Positions 25,760 through 36,331 of a DNA stretch of 64,000 nucleotides are shown one piece after another. How positions within the stretch are numbered: the first letter of the stretch is position 1; every line of letters starts with the position of its first letter. Position numbers and translations under genes: made by a program. The stretch spans positions 1-64,000 of the forward strand of contig NZ_JBHSEC010000006.1 of the NCBI RefSeq assembly GCF_042651785.1, written 5' to 3'. This stretch comes from Chungangia koreensis. GTDB taxonomy: Bacteria > Bacillota > Bacilli > Bacillales_A > Planococcaceae. The notes below the pieces were generated by a model. That model was given only the letters and a program-made list of their open reading frames with translations, was not told the origin of the DNA and did not search any database.

Positions 25760-26034
25760 ATGGCCGTCCCCCAAGATTTGCTTTAGAAAGTTTATATGTA
25801 TCTTGTATGTGAAATAATCGGCCAACATGAAAGGAATTCATCAATAATAAGTTCCAAGGAAATATATATTGAAATGATTCAACCAAAAGGAATTAATACC
25901 CATTTCGTCATTGGGACTTAAGTAGGGATTCTTCATTCATCATGATTATGCAAGTTCAGTACGAAACATGATTACTTTTCTTCTTTTTTTCTAACAGTGC
26001 AATGTGATCTTGTTCCTTAGGTAGTCAAAAACAT
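25760..26034. other. Intergenic stretch without a gene
   Basis: About 275 AT-rich bases upstream of the GH16 gene. I see no reading frame with a ribosome site and no strong repeat. It should hold the promoter of the exopolysaccharide operon, but I could not assign the -35 and -10 boxes with confidence. Confidence 0.4.
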
Positions 26035-26064
26035 TAAAAAAGACTTAGGGATTCACCCTAAGTC
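26035..26064 (-). terminator. Terminator of the two-component operon
   Basis: On the minus strand the perfect stem GACTTAGGG / CCCTAAGTC with a five-base loop, followed by TTTTTT, seven bases after the response-regulator stop. Confidence 0.92.
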
Positions 26065-26070
26065 ACTAAA

Positions 26071-26703
26071 TCAGTTAATGGCGTATGAAACTAATCCTTT
26101 TGCATTTGCGTACAATGCTGCCTGAGTCCGATCTGTGAGCTCCAATTTCGCTAAGATCTGGCTCACATGTTTCTTTACAGTGTATTCTGTGACAAATAAC
26201 CGTTCGGAAATGTCACGGTTAGACATGCCCTTTCCGAGCTCAATAAGTACTTCCTTTTCCTTTGGTGTAAGATGTTCGATGAATTCATCCTCTTCCACTT
26301 CATTTGTCATTAATTCAAGTACACCTGGATCGAAATACTTCCTTCCTTTACCAATCACTTTTAATGCATGCAATAGTTCTTCCGGCAGAGCTTCCTTCAA
26401 TATATAACCGTCTACTCCTACCTGTTTAGCCTGGTTGAAATCCTGTTGGTTTGAAGAAGAGGTTAAAATAGTAAACTTAGAATTGACACCCTTTTCCCTG
26501 CATTCCTTCACTAAAGCCAAGCCGGATTTACCAGCCAATCGCAGATCAACAATCGCAAGATCCGGCTTAAGTTCAATGATTCTATTTAGTCCTTCAGTGT
26601 AATCCGAGGCCTCACCTACTACTTCCATAGAATCTTCTATTGTAACTAATTCAGCTATCCCTTTCCGAATTAATGGGTGATCATCCACTATTACTACCTT
26701 CAT
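26071..26703 (-). CDS. NarL/FixJ-type response regulator
   Basis: A 210-aa regulator with a receiver domain (acidic pocket VDDH at residues 6-9, phospho-acceptor Asp53 in IVDLRLAGKSG, Lys in YILKEA) and a C-terminal LuxR-type helix-turn-helix (LTPKEKEVLIELGKGMSNRD, then FVTEYTVKKHVSQIL). It should bind DNA when phosphorylated by the kinase encoded just upstream, whose stop codon it overlaps by four bases (ATGA). Its targets are not evident; the terminator at 26035-26064 separates it from the exopolysaccharide genes. Confidence 0.95.
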   Translation of the reverse strand: MKVVIVDDHPLIRKGIAELVTIEDSMEVVGEASDYTEGLNRIIELKPDLAIVDLRLAGKSGLALVKECREKGVNSKFTILTSSSNQQDFNQAKQVGVDGYILKEALPEELLHALKVIGKGRKYFDPGVLELMTNEVEEDEFIEHLTPKEKEVLIELGKGMSNRDISERLFVTEYTVKKHVSQILAKLELTDRTQAALYANAKGLVSYAIN

Positions 26704-27986
26704 ATCCCTACCACCTTTTGCATGTTTCGATTTGGTATTTCAATCTGTAGACTGGTACCTTTGCCAATTTCACTATCGATCGCAACTACTCCACCAAATG
26801 AACCGACAATCTTTTTAATATTATGAAGACCAATGCCTTCTTCTTCCCTATTCGGCTTTATAACCATGCCTGATCCATTATCATGAATTTCCAAGACCGT
26901 TGCATCCTCGGTAACTGTCATAGAAACATAAATACGTTCACATTTCCCATGACGTACTGCATTGCCGCATGCTTCGTTTAGAATTCGAATAAGTGATTCT
27001 TTAAGCTTATAACTTAATGCAGACTCGACACCTGAAACTTGATGAATCACTTTAACACCATGTAAGGTTGAAAATTCATCCAAGAAAAGACGGAACTGAT
27101 TTAAAACTGGTTGCTCACCTTTCTTCACGGAACTAAGTCGATATATCGCTGCCCTGATCTCCTTCATTGCCTCATTGGCAATACGGCCTAAAAAGTGGAG
27201 GTCATGACTCAACTCCACATTTTTATACTTATGTTGGAGATTGTGTAGTGAATAGACTAGACCAAAGAGTTTTTGAGAAACATTGTCGTGGATTTCATTT
27301 GCAATTCGGTTTTGTTCCTCTAATATGGCCATCTTCGTTGAATAACGATTCATCTCATTATTTAACGAAACCACTTGTTCAATTGCCGCCTCATGCTTTC
27401 TGTTCAACTCCAATAATTGTTCATTTGCCTCTTTTAATTCCTCCATTTTCAAATCAAGCTCTCTTGTTAAACGGGAAAAGAGGTTCGCCAGTAAAACCCC
27501 CAGCAAGCAAGCCAAATATATAAATGCACTTTCTTCCATAATTAAAAGAACATCAGAAAAGGAAATGTTTGTTCCTGATAAAAATGTAATCGAAGCTAAG
27601 TAACTAAACAAAAGTCCCCAGCTGAAAATGGGTGATAAAAAGCTTATTGCTACTAATATAGGATTCAAAGAATACCAAATAAATGGACTCTCGATTCCCC
27701 CTGTATATAAGACAAAAAATAGTAGGAAAATTAGTTCAATAAGTACAAATAATTTTAGGAAAGTATGTTTCAGTTCAAATTTGTTATAAAGATGTGTCGA
27801 GGCAATTGCTAATAGACTAATGGCAACTACTGAACTTAATTTGATATGGAAGGGTTGACCGTAGCTTCCGATTAGATAGAATAACGATGTTAAGAATAAA
27901 GAAAGAGTTCGATAGACCAAACCTAAGTGCAATTGACTGGAAGGGGACTTTTGAATCACAGTACTCAAGTAATTGATCACGACCAT
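26700..27986 (-). CDS. Sensor histidine kinase (HisKA_3 type)
   Basis: A 428-aa kinase with about six N-terminal membrane helices in residues 22-170, a coiled-coil linker (about 172-228), a HisKA_3 dimerisation domain with His233 in EIHDNVSQK, and an HATPase domain (NEACGNAVRHG, then DNGSGM and GIGLHNI). The sensor region is almost all membrane-embedded with little extracellular loop, as in kinases that sense envelope stress or membrane state (the DesK/LiaS type of layout). It is co-transcribed with the response regulator gene. The ribosome site before the ATG at 27986 is weak (GTGGGG, 12 bases). Confidence 0.92.
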   Translation of the reverse strand: MVVINYLSTVIQKSPSSQLHLGLVYRTLSLFLTSLFYLIGSYGQPFHIKLSSVVAISLLAIASTHLYNKFELKHTFLKLFVLIELIFLLFFVLYTGGIESPFIWYSLNPILVAISFLSPIFSWGLLFSYLASITFLSGTNISFSDVLLIMEESAFIYLACLLGVLLANLFSRLTRELDLKMEELKEANEQLLELNRKHEAAIEQVVSLNNEMNRYSTKMAILEEQNRIANEIHDNVSQKLFGLVYSLHNLQHKYKNVELSHDLHFLGRIANEAMKEIRAAIYRLSSVKKGEQPVLNQFRLFLDEFSTLHGVKVIHQVSGVESALSYKLKESLIRILNEACGNAVRHGKCERIYVSMTVTEDATVLEIHDNGSGMVIKPNREEEGIGLHNIKKIVGSFGGVVAIDSEIGKGTSLQIEIPNRNMQKVVGI

Positions 27987-28029
27987 AATTGTTCAAAACC
28001 CCACTTTTCTTTAACACAACACATCCCTC

Positions 28030-28280
28030 GCGTCCCCCTTTGACATAATAAATAGCCTCATTACCTTGAATATCAGTTCAAGTCAAATCAGGCCGGTTGC
28101 ACCAACAGCTCCATACTTTCCAGGTGCCCACATACAGAAAGTATTTCAACGCATCCATTATTTTTATTACTTTATATATGTCATTATAACCAGTACGAAA
28201 GGAATATTTTCTCAAAACCTGTTGATGAATCCCTTCTATTTTTGTCGAATTCCATATAATTACCACTATTTCATTTAGTT
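28030..28280. other. Unassigned intergenic block, possible structured leader
   Basis: A 380-base gap precedes the histidine kinase gene. The part at 28085-28135 is clearly GC-richer than its surroundings. Next to it is a perfect hairpin (CTTGAA-N6-TTCAAG, 28065-28082), and GCACC...GGTGC can pair within the block. Short frames cross it on both strands but none has a ribosome site. It could be a structured RNA leader of the kinase gene, a short dispersed repeat, or a relic of coding sequence; I recognise none of the known riboswitch classes. Confidence 0.3.
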
Positions 28281-28306
28281 CCTATAAGACTTTAGAATTA
28301 AATAAG

Positions 28307-28356
28307 AAAAAACCCCATAGAAAATGCCATGAAGCAAAATTTGCTTCATGGCATTT
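28307..28356 (-). terminator. Terminator of S8 protease gene 1
   Basis: Near-perfect palindrome with 17-base arms (28322-28338 and 28340-28356, AAATGCCATGAAGCAAA and its complement). On the minus strand it is followed by TTTTC and, a few bases later, GGGGTTTTTT. It begins 14 bases after the protease stop. Confidence 0.85.
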
Positions 28357-28369
28357 ATACTTACTTTTC

Positions 28370-31300
28370 TTACTTACCTGGTTTTCCAGGCTTTTCTGGC
28401 TTTCCAGGCTTGTCACCTTTGGCTGGTTGTTTCTTGATAGTAATTGTTTGAGTAGCTTTTTGACCAACCAAGTCTTCTACGACAAATTCGAATACATTGT
28501 CACCATCAACTAAGTTCAATTCCACTTCAAACGTTTGGTCAAATCCTTTCATACCGTACGGTTCTGACAATTCCTTATTGAATTTTTCATCACCATTCAC
28601 AGTCAGTCGTACTTGGTCGAAGTTATCTTGGACACGGACTTTAACTTTAATAGTATCTTCCTTCACATTCTTTGGATACTTCTTATCTACTGTCACTTTC
28701 GGTCCAAATGTATCAACGAAGATGATGCGACGGATCGACATTTCGTTACCGTGCTCATCGACAGCCGCAACTTTGACGTCTTTCACGCCATCTTCCAAGT
28801 TCAAGACGTGTGAGAAGTTGACACCGTCAAAGTCTTCAACCACTTCTCCGTTCACTGTCAATGAAGTTACAGCAGATTCATCTTCCACTTTACCTTTTAC
28901 CAATACTTCATTCGTATTATAAGCTGCGAAGAATCCTGGTTCTTCAATGTAAATCACTGGTGGATTTGTTTCAGCTTGTGATCCGCCATCCATGTTCACT
29001 TCAACCTCACTGTAGTTACGAGCAGCATCCCATACAACGACTGTTACAGTATCTCCTTCAGCTAATTCGGATTCAAATGCATATTCCGCTTCAGCTGCAG
29101 TCAATTCAGCAACCGTTTCACCGTTCACAAGAACTTCCCAATACTCTACGCCAACACCTTCATCAGCCAAGTCACTGACTGAAACAGAGTTCAATTCTGC
29201 ATCGTAAGCTGCTTTCGCAGATGGAGCTACTGTATCAACCTTCACTGGGAATTGAATCGATTGCCATTCAGCACCTGCAAAGTCTATAACCCCACTAAGT
29301 TTGATGAAATACTGTCCGTCTGGAGCAGGTTTGCCATTAAGCAATCCGTCCCATCCGTAGTTCGTGTTGTAAGTGTAGTACTCAGGGCTTGTATAATGCT
29401 TACGTAATTCTTTCGCAGTACGGATTGTACGTAGAACGTTTCCGTCTGCATCTACAACTTCCACCTTAAAGTCTTTAGCATTTCTCATAAGTGAGAATAC
29501 AGGAATCGCCAAGTCACGAATACCGTCTCCATTCGGTGAGAATCCGAAACGTTCCAAGTCGAATGCTTCTGAACCACCGTCAATGAAATTACCTTGTTCG
29601 TCAGCCAAAGCTGTCAATCCCCATTGAGATTTCGCGTCCCAAGCGAAATAATCGAAGATTGGTGCATCATCCCAGCTTCCGTTAAATCCGAAGAATGGAA
29701 CCGTCAATGGAACGTTGCCAGACACTTCTTCATTTGGATCTACTAAAGTGACAAATCCATCCACGAAGTAACCATTCGTGAAGTACGTACGAAGGTCTTC
29801 CAATCCGCTCAAATCAACTGATACATCCACTGTCACTTTTCCATTTGCAGGAACCGTAACTGCATCAGGTGCATCGATTGCAACGTCATCAGTCACAACT
29901 TCTGAACCGATAATATTCGGTGCCGTAACAACTTGTCCACCGACAGAAGCCAATGCGTCCACTTGTACCGCCACTTCTACATTGTAAGTCTTCTCTTCAT
30001 CTGAGAAGTTTTCTGCTTCCAAACTGAATGTAGCTGAGTTGCCACTGATTTCTTTCAATGCAACCTTCGCTTCACCAGTTGCTTTATTCGTAACCACTAC
30101 ATCTGTGTTTAACGCATTAGCCAATTGCATTAGACCTGCACCTTGACGACGTGGTGATACATATTCGCCAGCAGCCATCTCGATTGGCTTCGCAGTGTTC
30201 ATCAATAAGTTCTTCGCGAACTGAACTCGTTCTGCGCCTTCCAATCCGAACTCAGTATCGACACGTTCAAATACTAATGCCGCTCCGCCTGCTACGTGAG
30301 GCGCCGCCATGGACGTACCGCTCATGATCCCGTATTGATCATTATTCAATGTAGAGAAGATATTACCACCTGGAGCTGTAATTTCAGGTTTGAAGTCAAG
30401 ATTTGGAGTTGGCCCCCAAGAAGTGAAGTCACTCATTAGACCTGCTTTCGGGTTAGCTGTATTCGTGAATTCCCCATTGAATTCAACCGCAACCGTTTGG
30501 CCTGCGCGCAAAGCCGCTGCCAACACATCCCCATCTGCCTTCAAGGAGAACAAGTAAGGGATTTGAATCGCTGGATCAGATGCCATGTTGACTGTACCTT
30601 CTTGGTTGTTGTAAATGATGACACCCACTGCGCCAGCAGCTTGTGCATTCAATCCTTTATCAACAAATCCATAAGTACCACGTTGTATCAACGCAATCTT
30701 TCCTGTAAAGTCCTTGCCTTCAAAGTCCTCAGGCCCACCAAGACCTGCGTCCATCAATTCAACTGGACCGTTAAATGTAGAAACTGGATCTACATTATTT
30801 GCCGCTAAGTAAAGCGCATTCCCTGCAGCTTCGCCGTCAATCGTATAGTCATAGCTATACGCTGTAAGCGTGCTGTTTTCAAATGACGCAACACCTAATG
30901 ATTCATTCGCAACGCTTGGAGAACCCGTCAAACCATAGTCTTGGTTTTCTGCATATGGATAGTAGAATCCATCTCCCGCCAACGCTGAGTTACCTGCAGA
31001 AATCGCTACAAGGACACCGTTGTCTACAGCACGTTTAACTGCTTGTTGCTCTGGATTATCCGCATCTACATAACCTGCAGTAGATCCGAGAGACATGTTG
31101 ATGACGTCAGCGCCTAATTTAATCGCGTCGTCGATCGCTTCAATGTAAATATCACCATAAGTAGACGGGAATAAAGGATCGTTACCGAATACTTTCAACG
31201 CAAGAAGCTGTGCTTCTGGAGCAACACCTTTTACGCCGCCATTTTCTTCATCACCATTTGCACCTACTGTTCCAGCTACGTGCATTCCATGCATGGAAGC

Positions 31301-32068
31301 GTCAGGTCCCAAATCTAAGATAATATGATTATCATCCATATAGTTGTAGCCGAAAGGAACTTTCGGAGTATAGTATTTACCTGCTTCGATACTACCGTCA
31401 GCCAATAGAACTGCGACATCGTTCGCCTTGATTTCACCAGTCGAATCGTCTGTCAGAACCATGTCCTTATGAGAAGGGTCGATTCCTGTATCAATGACAC
31501 CAACAACCATGCCTTCACCTTTGAAACCATAATCATTCCAAGCTTGTTGCGCTTGTACTAATTCCTTGGAATAAATCATTTCCGGCTTTTCTACTGGGCG
31601 CTCATACTCAGTAGATTCGTAGACAGCTTTAACGCCCTCTACTTTAGAAATTTCCTCTACGGAGCCCGCTTCCACTTCAGCAGAGAATCCGTTGAACACT
31701 GTAACAAACTCACCTTTAAATTTAATAGAAGGTGCAGTGCGTCTTACGGAAGCTTTTACTTTCCCCTGATTATCCTTCGCTGCTTTTTCTAAGTTTTTAC
31801 GTTCTGCACTACCTAATTCTTTATAAAGCTTGCCTCGTTTCGTCGCATTTTCAATCGTTGGAGCTTGTTCCATCTCCACGATTATACGGACATTCTCATC
31901 CGGATTCTTCGGATCCACTAAACGATCCGGTACTTTCTTATTAGATTGAGCCGCAGCTGGCAAGTTCTTTTGTGGACCAAATTCCGGGCCAGTTGCACCG
32001 AATACCGCTGAGCTGAATGAAAGAACCAAAATAACTGTTAGTAATAAAACCTTTTTCATCTTACTCAA
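28370..32068 (-). CDS. Secreted S8 subtilisin-like protease 1 (PA and Ig-like domains)
   Basis: A 1232-aa exoprotease. Signal peptide to about residue 24, an I9-type propeptide (about 58-155), then the catalytic domain with Asp193 (VIDTGID), His260 (HGMHVAG), Asn360 and Ser586 (SGTSMAAPHVAG). A PA domain is inserted at about 420-530. Fn3-like and Ig-like modules follow, and the short basic tail contains repeated KPGKPEKPGK. No SLH or LPxTG anchor is seen, so it is probably free or wall-associated by charge. The start is TTG (32068), seven bases after GGGGAGG. The architecture is like Vpr or lactocepin proteases. It is the last of three tandem paralogues. Confidence 0.95.
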   Translation of the reverse strand: MSKMKKVLLLTVILVLSFSSAVFGATGPEFGPQKNLPAAAQSNKKVPDRLVDPKNPDENVRIIVEMEQAPTIENATKRGKLYKELGSAERKNLEKAAKDNQGKVKASVRRTAPSIKFKGEFVTVFNGFSAEVEAGSVEEISKVEGVKAVYESTEYERPVEKPEMIYSKELVQAQQAWNDYGFKGEGMVVGVIDTGIDPSHKDMVLTDDSTGEIKANDVAVLLADGSIEAGKYYTPKVPFGYNYMDDNHIILDLGPDASMHGMHVAGTVGANGDEENGGVKGVAPEAQLLALKVFGNDPLFPSTYGDIYIEAIDDAIKLGADVINMSLGSTAGYVDADNPEQQAVKRAVDNGVLVAISAGNSALAGDGFYYPYAENQDYGLTGSPSVANESLGVASFENSTLTAYSYDYTIDGEAAGNALYLAANNVDPVSTFNGPVELMDAGLGGPEDFEGKDFTGKIALIQRGTYGFVDKGLNAQAAGAVGVIIYNNQEGTVNMASDPAIQIPYLFSLKADGDVLAAALRAGQTVAVEFNGEFTNTANPKAGLMSDFTSWGPTPNLDFKPEITAPGGNIFSTLNNDQYGIMSGTSMAAPHVAGGAALVFERVDTEFGLEGAERVQFAKNLLMNTAKPIEMAAGEYVSPRRQGAGLMQLANALNTDVVVTNKATGEAKVALKEISGNSATFSLEAENFSDEEKTYNVEVAVQVDALASVGGQVVTAPNIIGSEVVTDDVAIDAPDAVTVPANGKVTVDVSVDLSGLEDLRTYFTNGYFVDGFVTLVDPNEEVSGNVPLTVPFFGFNGSWDDAPIFDYFAWDAKSQWGLTALADEQGNFIDGGSEAFDLERFGFSPNGDGIRDLAIPVFSLMRNAKDFKVEVVDADGNVLRTIRTAKELRKHYTSPEYYTYNTNYGWDGLLNGKPAPDGQYFIKLSGVIDFAGAEWQSIQFPVKVDTVAPSAKAAYDAELNSVSVSDLADEGVGVEYWEVLVNGETVAELTAAEAEYAFESELAEGDTVTVVVWDAARNYSEVEVNMDGGSQAETNPPVIYIEEPGFFAAYNTNEVLVKGKVEDESAVTSLTVNGEVVEDFDGVNFSHVLNLEDGVKDVKVAAVDEHGNEMSIRRIIFVDTFGPKVTVDKKYPKNVKEDTIKVKVRVQDNFDQVRLTVNGDEKFNKELSEPYGMKGFDQTFEVELNLVDGDNVFEFVVEDLVGQKATQTITIKKQPAKGDKPGKPEKPGKPGK

Positions 32069-32264
32069 GTCATTTCCTCCCCTAATCTATCATTTTATCC
32101 AGAAAATATTACTGAATATTTATAATTTAATAGATTAAGATGACGAAAAATACAGAAATGTATCAATTAATAAAAAAATGAATCAAAGGGAGTGCACATT
32201 ATTTCTATATACATATCTAAACTCCTAAACAAATACAAAGATAATAGGTCTATTTTACTGAACA

Positions 32265-32295
32265 GAAAAAACCCCTACGATTTCTCATAGGGGCT
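32265..32295 (-). terminator. Terminator of S8 protease gene 2
   Basis: On the minus strand AGCCCCTA / TAGGGGTT with a ten-base loop followed by TTTT. It shows that protease genes 1 and 2 are separately terminated. Confidence 0.88.
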
Positions 32296-32307
32296 ACAAA
32301 AGCTCTA

Positions 32308-35300
32308 TTAAATTTCTGTTAAAACAGGTTTTACTGGTGCTGGCAAGACCGGTACTGGCTTACCAGGTAGTTCTGGTGTTACTCCAGGAGTTCCTGGTAA
32401 TTGCGGAACTACTACCGGATCAGTAATAATTGGTTTACCTGGTAATTGTGGAACTACCGGATCTGTTGTAATTGGTTTTCCAGGCAATTGTGGTGTTACA
32501 GGTTTCGCGGTAACTGGCGGTTCCACGTTGTTATTACCTTTTTTACCTTCCCGTTTAATCACAATCGTTTGTGTTGTTTTATGACCAACTAAATCCTCGA
32601 CTTCGAATACAAACTCATTGTCTCCTTCAACTAAAGCTAACTCAACAGTGATTGTTTTATTAAAGCCTTTCATTGTGTATGGTTCAGACAATTCTTGGTT
32701 GAATTTTTCGTCACCATTTACCGTCAAACGCATTTGATCAAAGTTGTCTTTAAAATTAACCTTCACTTTAACTGTTTCTTTTTTTACGTTTGAAGGTGCA
32801 TTTTCAACTGTAAGTTCTGGGGCAGCAGTATCGACGAAGATGATTCTTCGGATCTCCATGAAATTATCATAGATATCTGTTGCTGCAACTTTTACGTCCT
32901 TCACGCCATCCGTTAATGTCAATACGTGAGAGAAGTTTAATCCGTCAAACTCATCCACTTCTTCACCATTAATGGTTAAAGACTTAATGTCAGATTCATC
33001 TTCAACTCGTCCTTCAACTAATACTTCCCCAGTGCCATACGCGGAGAAGAAGCCCGGTTCGTTAATGTAAATGACTGGCTCATTCTTTTCGCCTCCAACT
33101 TTAGCTACCCCATAGTTAGAAGCTGAGTCAGCAAAAGCGACTTCCACTTTAGCCTTTTCAGGTACTTCTTGCGTAATGACATACTCAATTGCATCAGCAG
33201 CCAATTTGCCTGAAACAACCTCACCATTGACAAGCACTTGCCAGTACTCGATTCCAGTTCCATCACCATCTGAAACATTAGATAGTTTAACTGTTTTAGT
33301 TGTTGAGTCGTATGCCACTTTTGCAGTCGGTACTTTTGTATCCACTTTTACTGGGTAAGAGATGGATTGCCATTCGGCACCAGCAAAGTCGATTACACCG
33401 CTAAGTTTAATGAAGTATTGACCATCAGCAGCTACTTTGCCATTGATCTTTCCATCCCAAGCGTAGTTCGGGCTATAAGTGTACGGTGGCTGACCAGCTG
33501 CACTAATATAATGCTTTCGCAATTCTTTTGCTGTTCTCAGAGTACGAACAACATTACCTTTAGCATCTACTACTTCCACCTTGAACTCTTTAGCATTTCG
33601 CATTAAAGAGAATACAGGGACTGCCTGATCACGTACTCCATCATTGTTAGGAGAGAATCCGAATCGATTTGTATCAAACGCTCCCCCTCCAGTAATGAAG
33701 GACCCTTGCTCGTCAGCCAATGCTGTGTAGCCCCAATATGTCATTGGATTCCAAGCGAAATAGTCAAATAGAGGTGCGTCATCCCATCCGCCATTGAAAC
33801 CGAAGAACGGAACTGTCAATTGGGGATTGCCCGTAATTTCTTCGTTTGGATCAGTCAATGTAACGAATCCATCGACAAAGAAACCATTTGTAAAGAATGA
33901 ACGTAAACCTTCCAAGGAACCTAAGTCAATAGATACATCAAACACAGCTTTTCCTTTCTTCGGAACTGTGATTTGGTTAACTGCATCTATGTCTACATCT
34001 TCTGTTACAACTAAAGAACCAACTTGATTTTGCGGAGTAATATAAACCCCACCAGCATCAACTGGATAGTCTGTTTGTACAGCAACATCAACATTGTAAG
34101 TAGCGTCTCTATTCGAGAAGTTTTCAGCTTCTAACGTGAATGTTGCCACGTTTCCTGTAATTTCTTTTAATGCAACTTTCGCTTCACCTGTTGCTTTGTT
34201 TGTCACTACAACGTTTGTGTTCAAAGCGTTAGCCAGTTGCATCAATCCAGCACCTTGACGGCGTGGAGATACATATTCACCTTCAGCGAATTCAACCGGT
34301 TTGGCAGTGTTCATCATTAAGTTTTTCGCCATTTGAATGCGTTTAGACTTCTTCAGTTTGAACTCTTTGTCGACTCGTTCCATTACCAATGCTGTACCAC
34401 CAGCTACGTGTGGCGCAGCCATTGAAGTACCGCTCATGATTCCGTATTTATTATCATTCAATGTCGAGAAGATATTTCCACCCGGAGCTGTAATTTCAGG
34501 TTTGAAATCCAGGTTTGGAGTTGGTCCCCAAGACGTGAATGCGCTCATTTGTCCAGCTAATGGATTCGCCGTGTTTGTAAACTGTCCATCAAACTGTACG
34601 GTTACCGTTTGTCCTGCATCCAGTGCAGACTTTAATGCATCCCCATCTGCTTTTAATGAGAACATGTAAGGGATTGTGATTGCCGGATCGGACGCCATGT
34701 TGACAGTTCCTTCAGCATTATTGTAGATAATGATTCCAACAGCTCCTGCAGCTTGGGCATTTAATCCTTTTTCTGTAAATGGAAGTTCACCACGTTGAAC
34801 TAATGCAACCTTGCCATTAAAATCTTTTCCAGCAAAGTCTGCAGGTTTCCCAAGACCAGCAGCCATAATTTCAACTGGCCCGCTGAATGTCTCTGATGGA
34901 TCCGCAGTATTAGCCAATAAATAAAGTGCTCGTCCAGCATCTGCTCCATCAAACGCATATTTATAGCTATATGCTGTTAATGTACTATTTTCAAAAGAAG
35001 CGACACCAAAAGACTCATAGGATACACTTGGTGAACCCGTCAATCCATAGTCTTGGTTTTCAGCATACGGATAGAAATAGCCATCACCGAATAATGCTGA
35101 GTTACCTGCTGAAATTGCAACAAGCACGCCATTGTTCACTGCTCGTTTTACAGCTTGCTGTTCCGGATTCTTAGAATCTACAAATCCTGCAGTCGAGCCG
35201 AGTGACATATTAATGACGTCTGCACCCAATTTAATCGCATCATCAATTGCTTCAATATAAATGTCTCCATAGGTAGATGGGAATAAAGGATCGTTACCGA

Positions 35301-36186
35301 ATACTTTCAAAGCAAGTAATTGAGCTTCAGGAGCAACCCCTTTAATACCACCATTTTCTTCATTACCATTTGCACCTACTGTACCAGCTACGTGCATCCC
35401 GTGCATGGAAGCATCCGGACCAATATCACGAATAATATCGTTATTATCCATATAGTTGTAACCAAATGGAACTTTGGCAGTGTAGTATTTACCATCTTCA
35501 ATACTACCGTTTTCAAGCAATGCTTCTACTTCTGCAGATGTGATTTCGCCTGATGCATCATCAGTCAACACCATATCTTTATGGTCAGGATCGATACCAG
35601 TATCAATGACTCCTACAACCATTCCTTCCCCTTTGAAACCATATTCGTTCCAAGCTTGTTGGGCTTGTACTAGTTCTTTCGAATAAACCATTTCTGGTTT
35701 TTCTACAGGACGTTCGTATTCAGTAGATTCATAAACTGCTTTTACTCCAGGCGTATTTGCAATCTTTTCTACTAATCCTGCCTTTACTTCTGCAGAGAAT
35801 CCATTAAATACAGTCGTAAAATCGGCTTTAAATTTAATGGTTGGTGCTGCCTTTTGTATGCTTGCTTTTACATTTTGCTGTTTGCCTTCAACTGCTCTCT
35901 CTAAATTTTGGCGTTCTGTACGGCTCAATTCTTTGTATAGAACCCCTTGTTGAGTTGCCTTTTCTATTGTGGGAGCATCCGTTAATTCAACGATGATCCT
36001 CACATTCTCTTCCGGATTTTCCGGATTTGCCAAGCGTTCCGGAAGACTAATATCCGGCTTGCTTAGAGTTAACGGACTTGTCCCACTCTTTGGTGTGAGT
36101 GCAGGACCTGTTGCAGCAATGGCTGCACTGCTGAACGATAAGATGAAGATAGTCATTAGCAGAAGAACACGTTTTAACTTCACCAA
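32308..36186 (-). CDS. Secreted S8 subtilisin-like protease 2, Pro-rich repeat tail
   Basis: A 1292-aa paralogue of the neighbouring proteases with the same order of modules: signal peptide, I9 propeptide, catalytic triad (VIDTGID, HGMHVAG, GTSMAAPHVAG), inserted PA domain, Fn3-like and Ig-like modules. The C-terminus differs: about 75 residues of repeats of the type PQLPGKPITTDPVV, a flexible wall-spanning or spacer-like tail without a sortase motif. The TTG at 36186, eight bases after GGGAGG, fits better than an upstream ATG at 36228 that would add residues before the signal peptide. Confidence 0.95.
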   Translation of the reverse strand: MVKLKRVLLLMTIFILSFSSAAIAATGPALTPKSGTSPLTLSKPDISLPERLANPENPEENVRIIVELTDAPTIEKATQQGVLYKELSRTERQNLERAVEGKQQNVKASIQKAAPTIKFKADFTTVFNGFSAEVKAGLVEKIANTPGVKAVYESTEYERPVEKPEMVYSKELVQAQQAWNEYGFKGEGMVVGVIDTGIDPDHKDMVLTDDASGEITSAEVEALLENGSIEDGKYYTAKVPFGYNYMDNNDIIRDIGPDASMHGMHVAGTVGANGNEENGGIKGVAPEAQLLALKVFGNDPLFPSTYGDIYIEAIDDAIKLGADVINMSLGSTAGFVDSKNPEQQAVKRAVNNGVLVAISAGNSALFGDGYFYPYAENQDYGLTGSPSVSYESFGVASFENSTLTAYSYKYAFDGADAGRALYLLANTADPSETFSGPVEIMAAGLGKPADFAGKDFNGKVALVQRGELPFTEKGLNAQAAGAVGIIIYNNAEGTVNMASDPAITIPYMFSLKADGDALKSALDAGQTVTVQFDGQFTNTANPLAGQMSAFTSWGPTPNLDFKPEITAPGGNIFSTLNDNKYGIMSGTSMAAPHVAGGTALVMERVDKEFKLKKSKRIQMAKNLMMNTAKPVEFAEGEYVSPRRQGAGLMQLANALNTNVVVTNKATGEAKVALKEITGNVATFTLEAENFSNRDATYNVDVAVQTDYPVDAGGVYITPQNQVGSLVVTEDVDIDAVNQITVPKKGKAVFDVSIDLGSLEGLRSFFTNGFFVDGFVTLTDPNEEITGNPQLTVPFFGFNGGWDDAPLFDYFAWNPMTYWGYTALADEQGSFITGGGAFDTNRFGFSPNNDGVRDQAVPVFSLMRNAKEFKVEVVDAKGNVVRTLRTAKELRKHYISAAGQPPYTYSPNYAWDGKINGKVAADGQYFIKLSGVIDFAGAEWQSISYPVKVDTKVPTAKVAYDSTTKTVKLSNVSDGDGTGIEYWQVLVNGEVVSGKLAADAIEYVITQEVPEKAKVEVAFADSASNYGVAKVGGEKNEPVIYINEPGFFSAYGTGEVLVEGRVEDESDIKSLTINGEEVDEFDGLNFSHVLTLTDGVKDVKVAATDIYDNFMEIRRIIFVDTAAPELTVENAPSNVKKETVKVKVNFKDNFDQMRLTVNGDEKFNQELSEPYTMKGFNKTITVELALVEGDNEFVFEVEDLVGHKTTQTIVIKREGKKGNNNVEPPVTAKPVTPQLPGKPITTDPVVPQLPGKPIITDPVVVPQLPGTPGVTPELPGKPVPVLPAPVKPVLTEI

Positions 36187-36285
36187 CTCTTTTTCCTCCC
36201 TACTATAAAATGAATTTCGGCCATACAATAGATTATATGAAGTAGGTTAGTAAAATATGACTAAATATTTAAAATATTAATAGAA

Positions 36286-36326
36286 TAAAAATAGAGTGAC
36301 CCGTGTATTTTGGATCACTCTATTTA
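36286..36326 (-). terminator. Terminator of S8 protease gene 3
   Basis: On the minus strand AAATAGAGTGAtCC / GGgTCACTCTATTT with a nine-base loop followed by TTATT. It lies directly after the SLH-tailed protease gene. Confidence 0.88.
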
Positions 36327-36331
36327 TTCAC

